Shown: positions 44,799 to 53,965 of the stretch, piece by piece
How the letters are laid out: each line of letters begins with the position of its first letter
Position numbering within the stretch: position 1 is the first letter of the stretch
Assembly (NCBI RefSeq): GCF_004367585.1
Contig: NZ_CP038015.1
Span: 3,106,001-3,170,000, forward strand
Direction of reading: 5' to 3'
Origin: Paenisporosarcina antarctica
Lineage (GTDB): Bacteria > Bacillota > Bacilli > Bacillales_A > Planococcaceae
DNA length: 64,000 nucleotides
Position numbers and translations under genes: made by a program
The notes under the pieces: model-generated
What the model was told of the DNA's origin: nothing
Database searches by the model: none
The model's input: only the letters and a program-made list of their open reading frames with translations

Positions 44799-45806
44799 TT
44801 AAAGGTTGTCTACAACTTCTTTTAATAGTTCATACGAGCGTTTTCTAGCTTGCTGATCGTAAATATATGTTACTGCTATTAATTCATCGACATGGAATGT
44901 CCCTAAGAATTTTTTCAACTGCTCCTCAATGGCACTCTTATCACCTTTAAATGAATATGCTGACATACTGCGCACAGCGCTTTCTTCAACAGAATTCCAC
45001 ACGCCATCCATCGAATCAACAGGAGGCTTTAATAACTCTTCTGTACGTCTAACAACATTTAAATAAAAACGATCCGTTGAAGTGGAAAGTTTTTTTGCTT
45101 CTTCATTTGTATCAGCAGCAACAACATTCACACAAACCATTACATACGGTTCAGATAAATATTCAGATGGTGTAAATTGATTACGGTAAATATGCAATGC
45201 TTGTTCTAGTTGTGTCGGCGCAAAGTGAGCTGCGAATACATATGGCAAGCCTAATCGAGCAGCCAAAGTTGCACTTGACGTACTCGAGCCTAGAATGTAG
45301 ATTGGCACATTAGCATCTGCACCTGGAAAAGCACGAACCATTCCTTGTTGATCTATTGATTTAAAATAATTTTGCAATTCAACAACATCTTGCGGAAACG
45401 CAAATGCAGTTTCTTGCGACGTTCGACGAAGTGCATGAGCAGTCCGCATATCCGTTCCTGGTGCGCGACCTAACCCTAAGTCCACCCTATTAGGATATAT
45501 GGCTTCTAATGTACCAAACTGTTCGGCAACAACAAGTGGTGTATGATTCGGTAACATAATACCACCTGAACCTACTCGTATTGACTCCGTATTTTCTAAA
45601 ACATGACCTATTAAAATCGAAGTAGCTGAACTAATAACTGCTGGCATATTGTGATGTTCGGTTAACCAATAGCGCTGATACCCAAGTTGTTCAGTATGTC
45701 GTGCTAAGTTGATCATATCGCCTATCGCTTCTTTATGTGTTTGCCCTTCAAGTACTGCAACTAAATCCAATACGGAAAGTGGAACTGGCTTAATTTCTAT
45801 CGTCAT
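44799..45806 (-). CDS. LLM-class flavin-dependent oxidoreductase (luciferase-like)
   Basis: A 335-residue luciferase-like monooxygenase: [15 protein letters not shown] at the start, [11 protein letters not shown] (the TEHH motif), [30 protein letters not shown] and [17 protein letters not shown]. This matches the MsnO8/YceB-type group of Bacillales. It would use FMN supplied by a reductase; the substrate is unknown. ATG 45806 has GAAAGGA upstream. Separate from the aldo-keto reductase upstream by about 120 bases. Confidence 0.88.
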   Translation of the reverse strand: MTIEIKPVPLSVLDLVAVLEGQTHKEAIGDMINLARHTEQLGYQRYWLTEHHNMPAVISSATSILIGHVLENTESIRVGSGGIMLPNHTPLVVAEQFGTLEAIYPNRVDLGLGRAPGTDMRTAHALRRTSQETAFAFPQDVVELQNYFKSIDQQGMVRAFPGADANVPIYILGSSTSSATLAARLGLPYVFAAHFAPTQLEQALHIYRNQFTPSEYLSEPYVMVCVNVVAADTNEEAKKLSTSTDRFYLNVVRRTEELLKPPVDSMDGVWNSVEESAVRSMSAYSFKGDKSAIEEQLKKFLGTFHVDELIAVTYIYDQQARKRSYELLKEVVDNL

Positions 45807-45924
45807 GACAAAATTCCTTTCGTAAATCAAACTATCTCTATGTCATCATAAAACGACCAAAAACGAACATCAAGATATTTGCTTACGTCTCCATTTCACC
45901 AATTAGATATGGAAATTGGTAAAA

Positions 45925-46884
45925 TCACAACTTACTCACACTTTCTTGCAGTTCATCAGACCATTTCCAGTCACTTATTTGCACCGCATCCGTAATGTGG
46001 TGGGGTTTGCTAGCTCCAACAATCGCAGAAGTTACAGCAGATTGATTAAGAATCCACGCTAAAGAAAATTGTGACAAGTTTACATCATGTTCAGAAGCCA
46101 GTTGTTTGTATTTAGAAACCAGTTCAAAATTTTCATCTGTGAAATAATTCTGAATCAGCTCTTCTCCTTTTGCTGCTCGGCTTCCTTCTGGCAAATCATC
46201 GCTAGTTTTATATTTACCTGATAACATACCACGAGCCATCGGACTATATACCAAGAGTCCCAAAGTTTCAGACAAACAGTAAGGTACCAGTTCTTCTTCT
46301 ACTTTCCGTGATAATAAATTGTATTGAGATTGAGACGACACAAAGTGCTCAAACCCATGAAGTTTGCTAATTCCGGATGCTTTGGCTATTTGCCAAGCTG
46401 CATAATTGGAACACCCGATATAGCGCACTTTTCCTTGAGTAACCAAATTCGTTAAAGTAGACAATGTTTCTTCGAGAGGAGTTTGATCATCGAAACGGTG
46501 TACTTGATATAGATCTATGTAGTCGGTTTGGAGTCGTCGCAAAGAATTCTCGACTTCACGCATTATATGAAATTTAGACAATCCAGCATCATTAGGATCT
46601 TTCCCCATCGGCAATCCTACTTTCGTTGCCAAAACTACTTTGTCACGTCTTCCCTTTAACGCTTGGCCAATAATTTCTTCACATTCACCTGTGCCGTACT
46701 TGAATGATTCATCTTGGCCTTTGCCATAAAAATTAGCCGTATCAATTAAGTTAATACCTGCATCAATTGCTGTATCTAAAATCTCTTTAGAAGCTTTTTC
46801 ATCAATCCAACGTCCAAATGCCATCGTTCCAAGACTTACATTCGAAACATGCAAACCTGTTACCCCTAAGTTTAAGTAGTTCAT
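45925..46884 (-). CDS. Aldo/keto reductase
   Basis: A 319-residue AKR barrel. The catalytic tetrad is present: Asp48 and Tyr53 (NLIDTANFYG), Lys88 (VVLATKVG) and His129 (DLYQVHRFD). The C-terminal nucleotide site reads SAIVGASKPHHI. It is of the YajO/YhdN/IolS type that reduces aldehydes or ketones with NADPH. AGGAGG precedes ATG 46884. The terminator is not obvious; it may be read with the LLM gene downstream. Confidence 0.9.
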   Translation of the reverse strand: MNYLNLGVTGLHVSNVSLGTMAFGRWIDEKASKEILDTAIDAGINLIDTANFYGKGQDESFKYGTGECEEIIGQALKGRRDKVVLATKVGLPMGKDPNDAGLSKFHIMREVENSLRRLQTDYIDLYQVHRFDDQTPLEETLSTLTNLVTQGKVRYIGCSNYAAWQIAKASGISKLHGFEHFVSSQSQYNLLSRKVEEELVPYCLSETLGLLVYSPMARGMLSGKYKTSDDLPEGSRAAKGEELIQNYFTDENFELVSKYKQLASEHDVNLSQFSLAWILNQSAVTSAIVGASKPHHITDAVQISDWKWSDELQESVSKL

Positions 46885-46984
46885 CTAATTCCTCCTATTA
46901 TTAAAATGTAAATATAAAATTAATTCGCCAAGAACCCAGTTTTCATGGTGTTTTTATTATATGGAGACTAACATGCTAAAACGG

Positions 46985-47070
46985 AATTTCTTTGATGTGA
47001 CTCTCGTTAATTCGATTAATATGAAGTCTCAATTTCCTCTTATTGAAACGCAAGTTCCCTCTCAGTGGAA
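46985..47070. repeat. Weak 21-24 bp spaced array D (core AATTTC)
   Basis: AATTTC, AATTCG, AATTTC and AAGTTC start at 46985, 47009, 47031 and 47052 (spacings 24, 22, 21); three of them are followed by a TGA about 16 bases on. This may be a decayed relative of arrays A-C, or chance. Confidence 0.25.
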
Positions 47071-47104
47071 GTGAATTTTGTTTAGTAATCTTTGGATTGT
47101 ACAT

Positions 47105-47168
47105 AAAAAATCATCCTATCTAATTTTGTGTGTGGGTACTTTCCTTTTACAAGATAGGATGATTTTTT
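47105..47168. terminator. Bidirectional hairpin upstream of the palindromic repeat
   Basis: AAAAAATCATCCTATCT pairs perfectly over 17 bp with AGATAGGATGATTTTTT around a 30-base loop; T6 on both strands. No gene ends close by on either side. Confidence 0.7.
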
Positions 47169-47216
47169 ATAAAACTTATGGTGAATGATTGTAGTGAAAG
47201 GCGGCGAGAAAACATG

Positions 47217-47416
47217 TGCTCCTGCGGTTACTCGTCGCAAAGATATTGGACGAATTACAGTTCGTCCAATATCTTTCCAGCGGGAAAAGCGAGTCCAGGT
47301 GAGACCCCACAGGAACTTGCGACGAGGAGGCTCAACGGACCGCCCGCGGAAAGCGTCCGCCTGTTTCTGCATCGCTACGCTAGCTTCGAAACATGAAAGT
47401 GCGTTGTAACGGAAAT
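47217..47416. repeat. Palindromic intergenic repeat, uninterrupted copy
   Basis: It begins with the same 60 bases as 42788-42850, with a perfect 15-bp inner hairpin (AAGATATTGGACGAA/TTCGTCCAATATCTT), then GCGACGAGGAGGCTC, CCGCCCGCGGAAAGCGTCCG and a 3' part with GCTAGCTTCGAAACATGAAA. Much more GC-rich than its surroundings. Related elements with the CCGCGG-AAAGCGTCCG core are spread through many Bacillales genomes. Short frames across it are not genes. Confidence 0.82.
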
Positions 47417-47692
47417 CACTAGATTTAAATAAAAGAATGTACTTTCTAATGTTTTTAAATAAGTAGTCATGTTCTTTTAGAGCACCTGATAATGATTACT
47501 TAACAACTAATGCCGGTAAGGACACTTTTATGATACAATTCCGTACAAGTTAATATGATTATGTATGCATGTTCATTAAAAAGAATTATAATGAAATGTA
47601 ATCATGAATCACATGTTACTCAGTAGTGTTTCTTACCCTTTTATTTCAGATGTAAGATGACATATAATGAATCACTTTCAGGAGGAATAATC

Positions 47693-48667
47693 ATGTTAAA
47701 AGGTGTATTTATAAGCTTATCTCAAAACCAATTATTGACAACAGCAGCAAAAAAATATGGTTTGAAATTAGGCGCACAAACAGTAGTAGCTGGAACAACT
47801 GTTGAAGAAACAATTAATAGTATCCGCAAACTGAATGCATTAGGTATTAGTGCTACGGTTGATAATTTGGGCGAATACTCGATCGAAAGAGAAGAAGCGT
47901 TGGAAGCTAAAGCAAGTATTCTTGAAGTAATTGAAAGTATTCATACTAATGGTGTAGACGCTCATATTTCATTAAAACCTACACAACTTGGGTTAGATAT
48001 TGATTATGATTTCTGTTATGAGAATTTACTCGAAATTGTAGCTGCTGCGAGCAAATACAATATGCATATAAATATTGATATGGAAGATTACGACCATTTA
48101 CAGCCTTCTTTTGACTTAATGGATGACCTTTTAAAAGAGTACGACAATGTTGGAACAGTAATTCAGGCCTACTTCGATCGAGCGCAAGACGACCTCGAAA
48201 AATATAAAGATTTACGTATGCGCATCGTTAAAGGCGCATACAAAGAGCCAATTGAATATGCTTTTCAAACAAAAGAAGATATTGATGAAAATTTCATCAA
48301 ACTAATTGAGTATCATTTATTACACGGAAAATTCACTTCAATTGCAACACATGATCACCGAATTATCGATCAGGTTAAAAAGTTCGTGAAAGAAAATAAC
48401 ATCCCTAACGATAAATTCGAGTTCCAGATGTTATACGGTTTCCGTAAAGATATGCAAGTTGATCTTGCCAAGCAAGGCTATAATTTCTGCACATACGTTC
48501 CTTTCGGTGACGATTGGTACGCTTACTTTATGAGAAGATTGGCTGAACGCCCGCAAAACTTGAATCTTGTTGTTAAACAAGTCTTCAACAAACGTACAAA
48601 TACAGCTATTGGAGTATTGGCTGGCGCACTTGCACTGAAAACATTGGTTAATAAAAAGAAAAAGTAA
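47693..48667 (+). CDS. Proline dehydrogenase
   Basis: A 324-residue FAD enzyme of the PutB/FadM type. VDAHISLKPTQLGLDID, INIDMEDYDH, the FAD-binding MRIVKGAYKEP and IATHDHRIID, and FEFQMLYGFRKDMQ are the family blocks; YVPFGDDWYAYFMRRLAERP binds proline near the C terminus. It oxidises proline to pyrroline-5-carboxylate and passes electrons to quinone at the membrane. The tail GVLAGALALKTLV is hydrophobic. ATG 47693 follows AGGAGG; the longer frame does not have a site. No pyrroline-5-carboxylate dehydrogenase gene is next to it. Confidence 0.92.
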   Translation: MLKGVFISLSQNQLLTTAAKKYGLKLGAQTVVAGTTVEETINSIRKLNALGISATVDNLGEYSIEREEALEAKASILEVIESIHTNGVDAHISLKPTQLGLDIDYDFCYENLLEIVAAASKYNMHINIDMEDYDHLQPSFDLMDDLLKEYDNVGTVIQAYFDRAQDDLEKYKDLRMRIVKGAYKEPIEYAFQTKEDIDENFIKLIEYHLLHGKFTSIATHDHRIIDQVKKFVKENNIPNDKFEFQMLYGFRKDMQVDLAKQGYNFCTYVPFGDDWYAYFMRRLAERPQNLNLVVKQVFNKRTNTAIGVLAGALALKTLVNKKKK

Positions 48668-48673
48668 TAAGAG

Positions 48674-48707
48674 ATGCTGTCCTTAAATAGGGACAGCATT
48701 TTTTTGT
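48674..48707 (+). terminator. Terminator of proline dehydrogenase gene
   Basis: ATGCTGTCC pairs with GGACAGCAT around TTAAATAG and T7 follows, 6 bases after the stop. Confidence 0.92.
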
Positions 48708-49144
48708 CACAAATAATGAATACTAACGAAATTAGATATTTTGAATACTCTAGTAAGAATGATAAAAGAAACCTTTCTTATTGGATTTAATACTACTTGC
48801 CCTTGTTACTAGAAAAAAATTTTTCCTTATTACCTTTTATCTTTTAATGAATCGTCTAATATACTTGTTCTACCACATTAACTATTTATCCTTCTTTAAC
48901 CGTGAAATAAGCATGCAATTTTTCATTATGGAAATACTCTTTAAAGCCGAAGAAATTAATCAAGGATAGAATTTAAATGATTTTCAGCTAAAATTCTCGA
49001 GATTTCTTATTTAATTAAAATTCCAACTATTTTGTATACGAAAAATTATATGACCCTCCAAACTGGAAACACAATGCATAAAAAGATATAATTCACGAAA
49101 GTAATGGAGAGAAAAAATCACTACCTTAAAGGAGAAGATAAATA
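48708..49144. other. AT-rich intergenic region, no gene seen
   Basis: About 440 bases. A 62-codon frame at 48781-48969 lacks a ribosome site and has a composition typical of random AT-rich DNA (many Phe, Leu, Ile, Tyr). No repeat or structured RNA is noticed. Confidence 0.5.
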
Positions 49145-49780
49145 ATGGGTATTCATAGATTTTTTACGAGCATGAATGACTTGGAACGAATTATTCGTTG
49201 TCCCGGTAAATTTAAGTTTGAAGAACATAATGTAGCAGCACATAGTTGGAAAGTATCCCAATATGCCATGTTTTTCGCGACTATTGAAGAAAATAGTGGT
49301 GAAGTCGTTAATTGGAAATCTTTATATGAAAAGACAATAAACCATGATTTCGCGGAAGTATTTATTGGAGATATTAAAACCCCAGTCAAACATGCATCTC
49401 CAGAACTTAAACAAATGATTTCACATGTTGAAGAAAAAATGATGGAGAAATTTATTTTAGAAGAGATTCCTGTTGAATTTCAACCCGTTTTCTTTGAACG
49501 AATGAAAGAAGGTAAAGATGCTACTATTGAAGGTCGTTTGCTCGAATTTGCAGATAAACTAGATCAATTTTACGAATCATTTGCTGAGTTAAAAAGAGGC
49601 AATACTGACCCCGAGTTCGTATACATGTATCAAGAGGCATTGACGAAGTTGCTAAAATTGCCATTGAAGGCAAGTGTGTCATATTTTCGCGATGTCATGT
49701 TAGAGGATGTTAAACGTGAAAAAACTGCACTCGATGTAAAGGCGTTTACACAAAAAGTACTAACCGCTAAAACCCCATAG
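49145..49780 (+). CDS. HD-domain 5'-nucleotidase, YfbR-like
   Basis: A 211-residue HD-domain protein. Metal ligands: His in VAAHSWKVSQYA (about 33), the HD pair in INHDFAEVFIGDIKTPVK (about 68) and Asp in LEFADKLDQFYES (about 135). This matches the YfbR-like 5'-deoxynucleotidases, which take phosphate off deoxynucleoside monophosphates and help clear dUMP-type nucleotides. AAAGGAGAA lies before ATG 49145. Possibly cotranscribed with the DUF2177 gene, 120 bases downstream. Confidence 0.85.
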   Translation: MGIHRFFTSMNDLERIIRCPGKFKFEEHNVAAHSWKVSQYAMFFATIEENSGEVVNWKSLYEKTINHDFAEVFIGDIKTPVKHASPELKQMISHVEEKMMEKFILEEIPVEFQPVFFERMKEGKDATIEGRLLEFADKLDQFYESFAELKRGNTDPEFVYMYQEALTKLLKLPLKASVSYFRDVMLEDVKREKTALDVKAFTQKVLTAKTP

Positions 49781-49901
49781 GACCTGTAGGAATGTAAATT
49801 CAAAGTTTGAATGTGCTCCTTCAATTCATACTAGTCGATTTCCGGCATACCATTCTGATAAAATCTTCTTAATTGTTTTTAAAAGATATGGAGGTATTGA
49901 A

Positions 49902-50312
49902 TTGGGGAAAAACGTAAGAATTTATGTTATTACATTATTAGTCTTTTTCTTAGTCGACATCGTCTGGCTCGCATTTATTTCAACTAACTTATACGAAGAA
50001 CACATTGGTTTTTTATTAAAAGAGGACGTCAACTGGCTAGCTGCGGGGATTTTCTATTTGTTGTACATTGCAGGATTAATCTTTTTCGTCATTCTCCCTG
50101 CTCTAGAAAAAAACAGTTGGACTTACGCACTGTTCGCAGGTGGTTTTTTCGGATTAATTACATATGCAACTTACGATTTAACAAACCTTGCTACGTTAAA
50201 AGATTGGCCTATTTTCATCACGTTTGTGGACTTACTGTGGGGAACTTTTTTAAATGCCGCCACCGCTATCATTACGTTCTATATTGTCAGTAAAATTAAT
50301 AAAAAACATTAA
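49902..50312 (+). CDS. DUF2177-family membrane protein
   Basis: A 136-residue protein with four hydrophobic helices, with the family marks VFFLVDIVWLAFI at the start and GGFFGLITYATYDLTNLATL in the third helix. Role unknown. It starts at TTG 49902, with GGAGG 7 bases upstream. A terminator follows. Confidence 0.83.
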   Translation: MGKNVRIYVITLLVFFLVDIVWLAFISTNLYEEHIGFLLKEDVNWLAAGIFYLLYIAGLIFFVILPALEKNSWTYALFAGGFFGLITYATYDLTNLATLKDWPIFITFVDLLWGTFLNAATAIITFYIVSKINKKH

Positions 50313-50369
50313 TCATGAATAACTAACTCATAAGAAAAAAACGTATGCAGTTATATTTATTTACAAAAT

Positions 50370-50404
50370 GAAACCCAGCAACTGAACTAATCGTTGGGTT
50401 TCTT
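50370..50404 (+). terminator. Terminator of the DUF2177 gene
   Basis: GAAACCCAGC pairs with GTTGGGTTTC (one G-T) and TTTATCTT follows. Confidence 0.7.
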
Positions 50405-50429
50405 TATCTTAATTTAAAAATTTTTAAGA

Positions 50430-50620
50430 CCATCTAATTTGAGCCTCTAACTCAATGGTTTTAATCGCTAGCAAATCAATTGTCTTCTGTTGTTTCGCAA
50501 GAATCAAAGCAAAATATCGTACTCTTTCCGATAAAAATCTTGTGGAAAATATGCTATTTAAAGCGCTTCGAAAACCTTAATCGTGCAGATTTTACATCGA
50601 CAGTTTTGGTTTCAAGTTTA
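50430..50620 (-). other. Coding-like scrap on the minus strand
   Basis: The minus strand from about 50560 to 50430 reads RFLSERVRYFALILAKQQ, then KTIDLLAIKTIELEAQIRWS and a stop; upstream, in another frame, comes SARLRFSKRFK before a stop. There is no start codon or ribosome site. It looks like a small gene broken by a frameshift, but I do not recognise the family. Confidence 0.3.
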
Positions 50621-50761
50621 GCTCATTTCTTCTCTTTACAAATACTCTGATGACAGTCACCTTACACTTTTCTTCGATAATTGCATGATTGATTTTTCAT
50701 TCCCTTTAATAATTCATGAAAAATTTAATATACTATTAAAAAACACAGAGAGGACATGATG

Positions 50762-50926
50762 ATGGATTCTGACAAAGTGGACCAAAAGGAAATGGAGTTG
50801 CGTCGAAACAAGGATTTTATGGCTTCTCTAGATATGGTAGGTGAAGGTGCTCCTATTTATCATTTGGATTCAGAGGAAAAGAATGCGGAAAAGTCATCTG
50901 ACAATAATGAAAATAATTCAATATAA
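50762..50926 (+). CDS. Small acidic hypothetical protein
   Basis: A 54-residue charged protein (MDSDKVDQKEMELRRNKDFM and so on, ending DNNENNSI). Three ATG codons in a row (50756, 50759, 50762) follow GAGAGG; the third has the best spacing. Unrecognised family; a short terminator follows about 100 bases later. Confidence 0.55.
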   Translation: MDSDKVDQKEMELRRNKDFMASLDMVGEGAPIYHLDSEEKNAEKSSDNNENNSI

Positions 50927-51024
50927 GAAATAATGATTTTAATCCCATATTGAGGTTAATGCATGTACACGATTTTCAACACGACTGAAACTACTGTATT
51001 TTTCTAATACAATCACACATACAC

Positions 51025-51060
51025 AAAATCCAGTAACTTTTAAAGTTACTGGATTTCTTT
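51025..51060 (+). terminator. Terminator after the small acidic gene
   Basis: AAATCCAGTAACTTT pairs with AAAGTTACTGGATTT with a 1-base gap, followed by CTTTAT. It also lies just past the end of the broken HNH gene on the other strand. Confidence 0.8.
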
Positions 51061-51061
51061 A

Positions 51062-52013
51062 TCAAGGAGCCCATCCCTTTTCAAAGCCATTCAACTCTGC
51101 ATATTCATACAGCTTCTGATGAAAATCATAGGTCTCCATTACTTGTTTAACTTAAACGTCGCCCGTTTTCTTAAATAATTGGTTTCGCACATCCAGTTTA
51201 TTTAAATAGCGCTCTGCAGGTAATTTGCTACCTTTGCTTGAATTGAATTAAGAGATGAAGACGTGAGGACGAAATTCCACAATTCATCACTATGAACAAA
51301 GCTCCAAGGTACAAAATGATCTACAGAAATCGAACGCTTTGCGACTTGTAATGGTCGATCCGTATAAAAGCATGTACTTCCAGAGGACGTCACAATCATT
51401 TGTTGGAATTGCTGCAGAGATTCACGCTGAGTTATGTCTTCTATTTCCTCAAGTAAAATCCCCTGTGGTAAATGTGGATTCTTCTTTTGCAAAAACTTTG
51501 CGAGCTCATAGTTGTTTAACTTGAAAATATTCGTTTGATACTTCAATAAAAACTCATAGGCTCCTGGCGTGATTGTGAGTTGTCCTTCTGTATTCGCAAA
51601 CAACGCACGCACTACATACTTTCTAATTACTTTACTTTCAATTCGTTTAATCAATTTAAGCTGATGTCTGTCTTTAAGTGAATCAAATGATACTCCACTT
51701 GGAATTTGCCATTCAACTTGAAATTTCTTTACCTCTTTTTCAATTTGAGCCCGATGTCCTTGTGAATACCCATTACGAATGACTAAATTCCAATAAAGTT
51801 TTGCAAAAGATTCAGCTAACTGATCAAAACTTACTTCCAAATCTTTAGTTGTTTATACAGATTCTCTAGAATCGCGCGTAGCAAGGCAAACTTATAGGAA
51901 GTTGTTTTCACCGATTGAGATGAAAGAGTTTTCATGATGACCGACCACAATTGATCTTCAGAAACGTGATGATAATAAGCTATTCCTTCTTTTAGTTTCC
52001 ATCCTTCGGTCAT
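51062..52013 (-). pseudogene. HNH endonuclease gene broken by frameshifts
   Basis: Three reading frames join into one protein. From ATG 52013 (behind GGGAGGGGG) comes MTEGWKLKEGIAYYHHVSED and TTSYKFALLRAILENLYK; the frame shifts near 51840 into VSFDQLAESFAKLYWNLVIR and on to CFYTDRPL with SVDHFVPWSFVHSDELWNFV, which is the HNH motif. Near 51240 it shifts again to KGSKLPAERYLNKLDVRNQL, hits a TAA, then reads METYDFHQKLYEYAELNGFE and ends at 51062. The central frame alone (51202-51840) looks like a gene but lacks both ends. The intact protein would be a nuclease; whether it served in defence is unknown. Confidence 0.8.
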
Positions 52014-52098
52014 ATTGAACCCCCTCCCATCCTATATGCAAAGTTTAATAATACTTGTAGTGGTAACAACATATTACATCAATAGCTAATGTGCACGC

Positions 52099-52143
52099 AC
52101 CAAAAAACCAGTATCTCTAATCTTCTACATACTGGTTTTTTGG
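52099..52143 (-). terminator. Terminator of the GNAT gene
   Basis: CCAAAAAACCAGTAT pairs perfectly with ATACTGGTTTTTTGG around 14 bases; 18 bases past the GNAT stop. Confidence 0.88.
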
Positions 52144-52160
52144 TTGCCGTAAGTATTAAG

Positions 52161-52697
52161 TTAAGCCATTAATCGATAAACAACCATTCGAAATGTCCGA
52201 CTTTTAGAGTATCCGTCTTCATCCACTCTACTAATCTCAGCAAATTCACATGTTTCCAAAAGTTTAATTGATTTACCATTGTTCTCTTCAGTATATGCAT
52301 CAAGAAAGTTTAACTTCATGACATTAAAACCATAATCAACAGCATGTACTAACGCTTCTCTCATTAGTCCTTGACCTTGAAATCTAGGGATAAGTCCATA
52401 CCCTAATTCTCCACTTTTCTCTTCCTCGTTTAGATTCCAGATACAAATAGTTCCAATCACTTTAGTGGATTGTCTATGTTCAATTACCCATATAATCCAT
52501 TTATTATCATCCACACCTATTCTCATCTTTTCAATATAGGCTTTTGTTTCGTCTATATTTTCCTCTACTAGTGTATCTGTATATTCATGCATGGTAGAAT
52601 CTTTTCTCATTTCAAACAAGTCAATCAAATCAAGTTGACTCATTTTTCTTAGCAACAAATTCTTTGTCTCAATAGTCGGAAATGGAGTGAAATTCAT
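52161..52697 (-). CDS. GNAT acetyltransferase, RimJ/RimL type
   Basis: A 178-residue acetyltransferase: TIETKNLLLRKMSQLDLIDL at the start, VIGTICIWNLNEEEKSGELG, then the acetyl-CoA loop GYGLIPRFQGQGLMREAL (R/Q-x-x-G-x-G/A) and NNGKSIKLLETCEF. This is the Acetyltransf_3 group, which includes ribosomal-protein N-acetylases. Substrate unknown. Monocistronic, with AAAGGAAAG upstream of ATG 52697. Confidence 0.87.
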   Translation of the reverse strand: MNFTPFPTIETKNLLLRKMSQLDLIDLFEMRKDSTMHEYTDTLVEENIDETKAYIEKMRIGVDDNKWIIWVIEHRQSTKVIGTICIWNLNEEEKSGELGYGLIPRFQGQGLMREALVHAVDYGFNVMKLNFLDAYTEENNGKSIKLLETCEFAEISRVDEDGYSKSRTFRMVVYRLMA

Positions 52698-52913
52698 GAT
52701 TTTCTTTCCTCTTTCTAAATGATTTTATATGTATGGACACTCTGCACTATATTATGATAAATTCATCTAGTATAATATTGCTATTAATAAACAACGTGAC
52801 AGAAATTAATCAGGTAGTAATTTTACTTGTTAATATACTTTGAGTATCTTGCACAAAGTATCCTTGACTACTAGAATATGACTCTTCACACCATAAGAAT
52901 AGGGGTGGATTAC

Positions 52914-53600
52914 TTGAAATATACCGGTAGATTTTATGCAGTTGGAATTGTGGTCTTATTTAACATCCTTAGATATTATTATTACCATCAATATTTAGGA
53001 ATAACTAGTGACACAAATTTTTTTATATTTGCACCCTTTTTTATTATCGTTCCTTGGTGGGCTGGAAAGCAATATGATAAAGCAAAATTTTATTCTGAGA
53101 TTGATCCTTTAACGAATACATATAATAGAAGGATCGTTGAAAAACAATTTCAATTGCTAGCACGTAAAGTAAAGAGGATGAATGGTAAAATTGGTATCGT
53201 GATGATTGATATTAACGACTTTAAAGTATTTAACGATACATTTGGACATCACACAGGCGATGAACTACTTATTGAATTTGCCTCTCTCCTAAAACGCTAT
53301 ACTTCCAAGGATGACTTGGTAGCACGTTGGGGTGGAGATGAATTCGTTGTGGTAATTCCTAATATTGATGTCAATTTTACATCTAAATATGTTGAAGGTC
53401 TACATCAAGAGTTTAAAAAAATACGAATTTCTGAATCTACATCAATTAAAGCATCTGTTGGCTTTGCTATTTACCCTGATAATGGAGAGACATTTGAAAC
53501 ATTAATCAACTCCGCAGATTTGGAAATGTATACTTCTAAGAAATTTGCAAAGTTGACACAAAAAGTTGATGTACGTAAAGATTTCAAACATTCCATATAA
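52914..53600 (+). CDS. GGDEF-domain diguanylate cyclase
   Basis: A 228-residue protein with two N-terminal membrane helices (about 6-50) and a GGDEF domain (about 70-220): DPLTNTYNRR, IDINDFKVFNDTFGHHTGDE and the intact active site ARWGGDEFVVV. It should make c-di-GMP. The inhibitory RxxD site is absent (SKDD in its place), so product feedback at that site is not expected. Start at TTG 52914, with GGGGTGG 5 bases upstream. It is the only cyclase beside two EAL proteins in this window. Confidence 0.88.
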   Translation: MKYTGRFYAVGIVVLFNILRYYYYHQYLGITSDTNFFIFAPFFIIVPWWAGKQYDKAKFYSEIDPLTNTYNRRIVEKQFQLLARKVKRMNGKIGIVMIDINDFKVFNDTFGHHTGDELLIEFASLLKRYTSKDDLVARWGGDEFVVVIPNIDVNFTSKYVEGLHQEFKKIRISESTSIKASVGFAIYPDNGETFETLINSADLEMYTSKKFAKLTQKVDVRKDFKHSI

Positions 53601-53621
53601 TACTATTTTAGTGGACTTAAA

Positions 53622-53661
53622 TAACAGTAAGCCCCTTCTTAATAGAGGTCACTTACTGTTA
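53622..53661 (+). terminator. Hairpin after the diguanylate cyclase gene
   Basis: TAACAGTAAG pairs with CTTACTGTTA around a 20-base loop, 21 bases past the stop; the T tract is poor (GTAGTTCTTT). Confidence 0.55.
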
Positions 53662-53749
53662 GTAGTTCTTTACAGATAAACCTTTCCCTTTTAGCACAGA
53701 AGGAAGCAAAGGGTTACCCCTAGAACAATGCCGAAGCTGTTTTAAAATT

Positions 53750-53965
53750 TTATAGCCAGAGCTCGTCAATGAAAATGATAGAATCACCACCTGGATATAG
53801 ATGTCCGAGCAAAGTTTCATCAACTCTACCTACTCTAAGACTTAGGTCCGCTGAAATCTTAATTGCTGCAAGGTTGTTCCTCAATGAGCTTCTCATCACT
53901 TTCACATCAGAAACACCTTCTATTTCAGTTCCATCTTTTATTCCTCTAATAGGAAAAAGAAACAA
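53750..53965 (-). pseudogene. Gene fragment of unrecognised family
   Basis: The minus strand reads VKVMRSSLRNNLAAIKISAD, LSLRVGRVDETLLGHLYPGG and DSIIFIDELWL before a stop at 53752-53750. The composition is clearly protein-like, but there is no good start or ribosome site, and a hairpin lies right at its 5' side. I take it as the 3' end of a lost gene. I cannot name the family. Confidence 0.4.

Noticed and set aside
47082-47409. Overlapping short frames across the palindromic repeat
   Set aside because: They follow the GC-rich palindrome on both strands and have no ribosome site; they are by-products of the repeat.
48781-48969. 62-codon plus-strand frame
   Set aside because: No ribosome site and a composition typical of non-coding AT-rich DNA.
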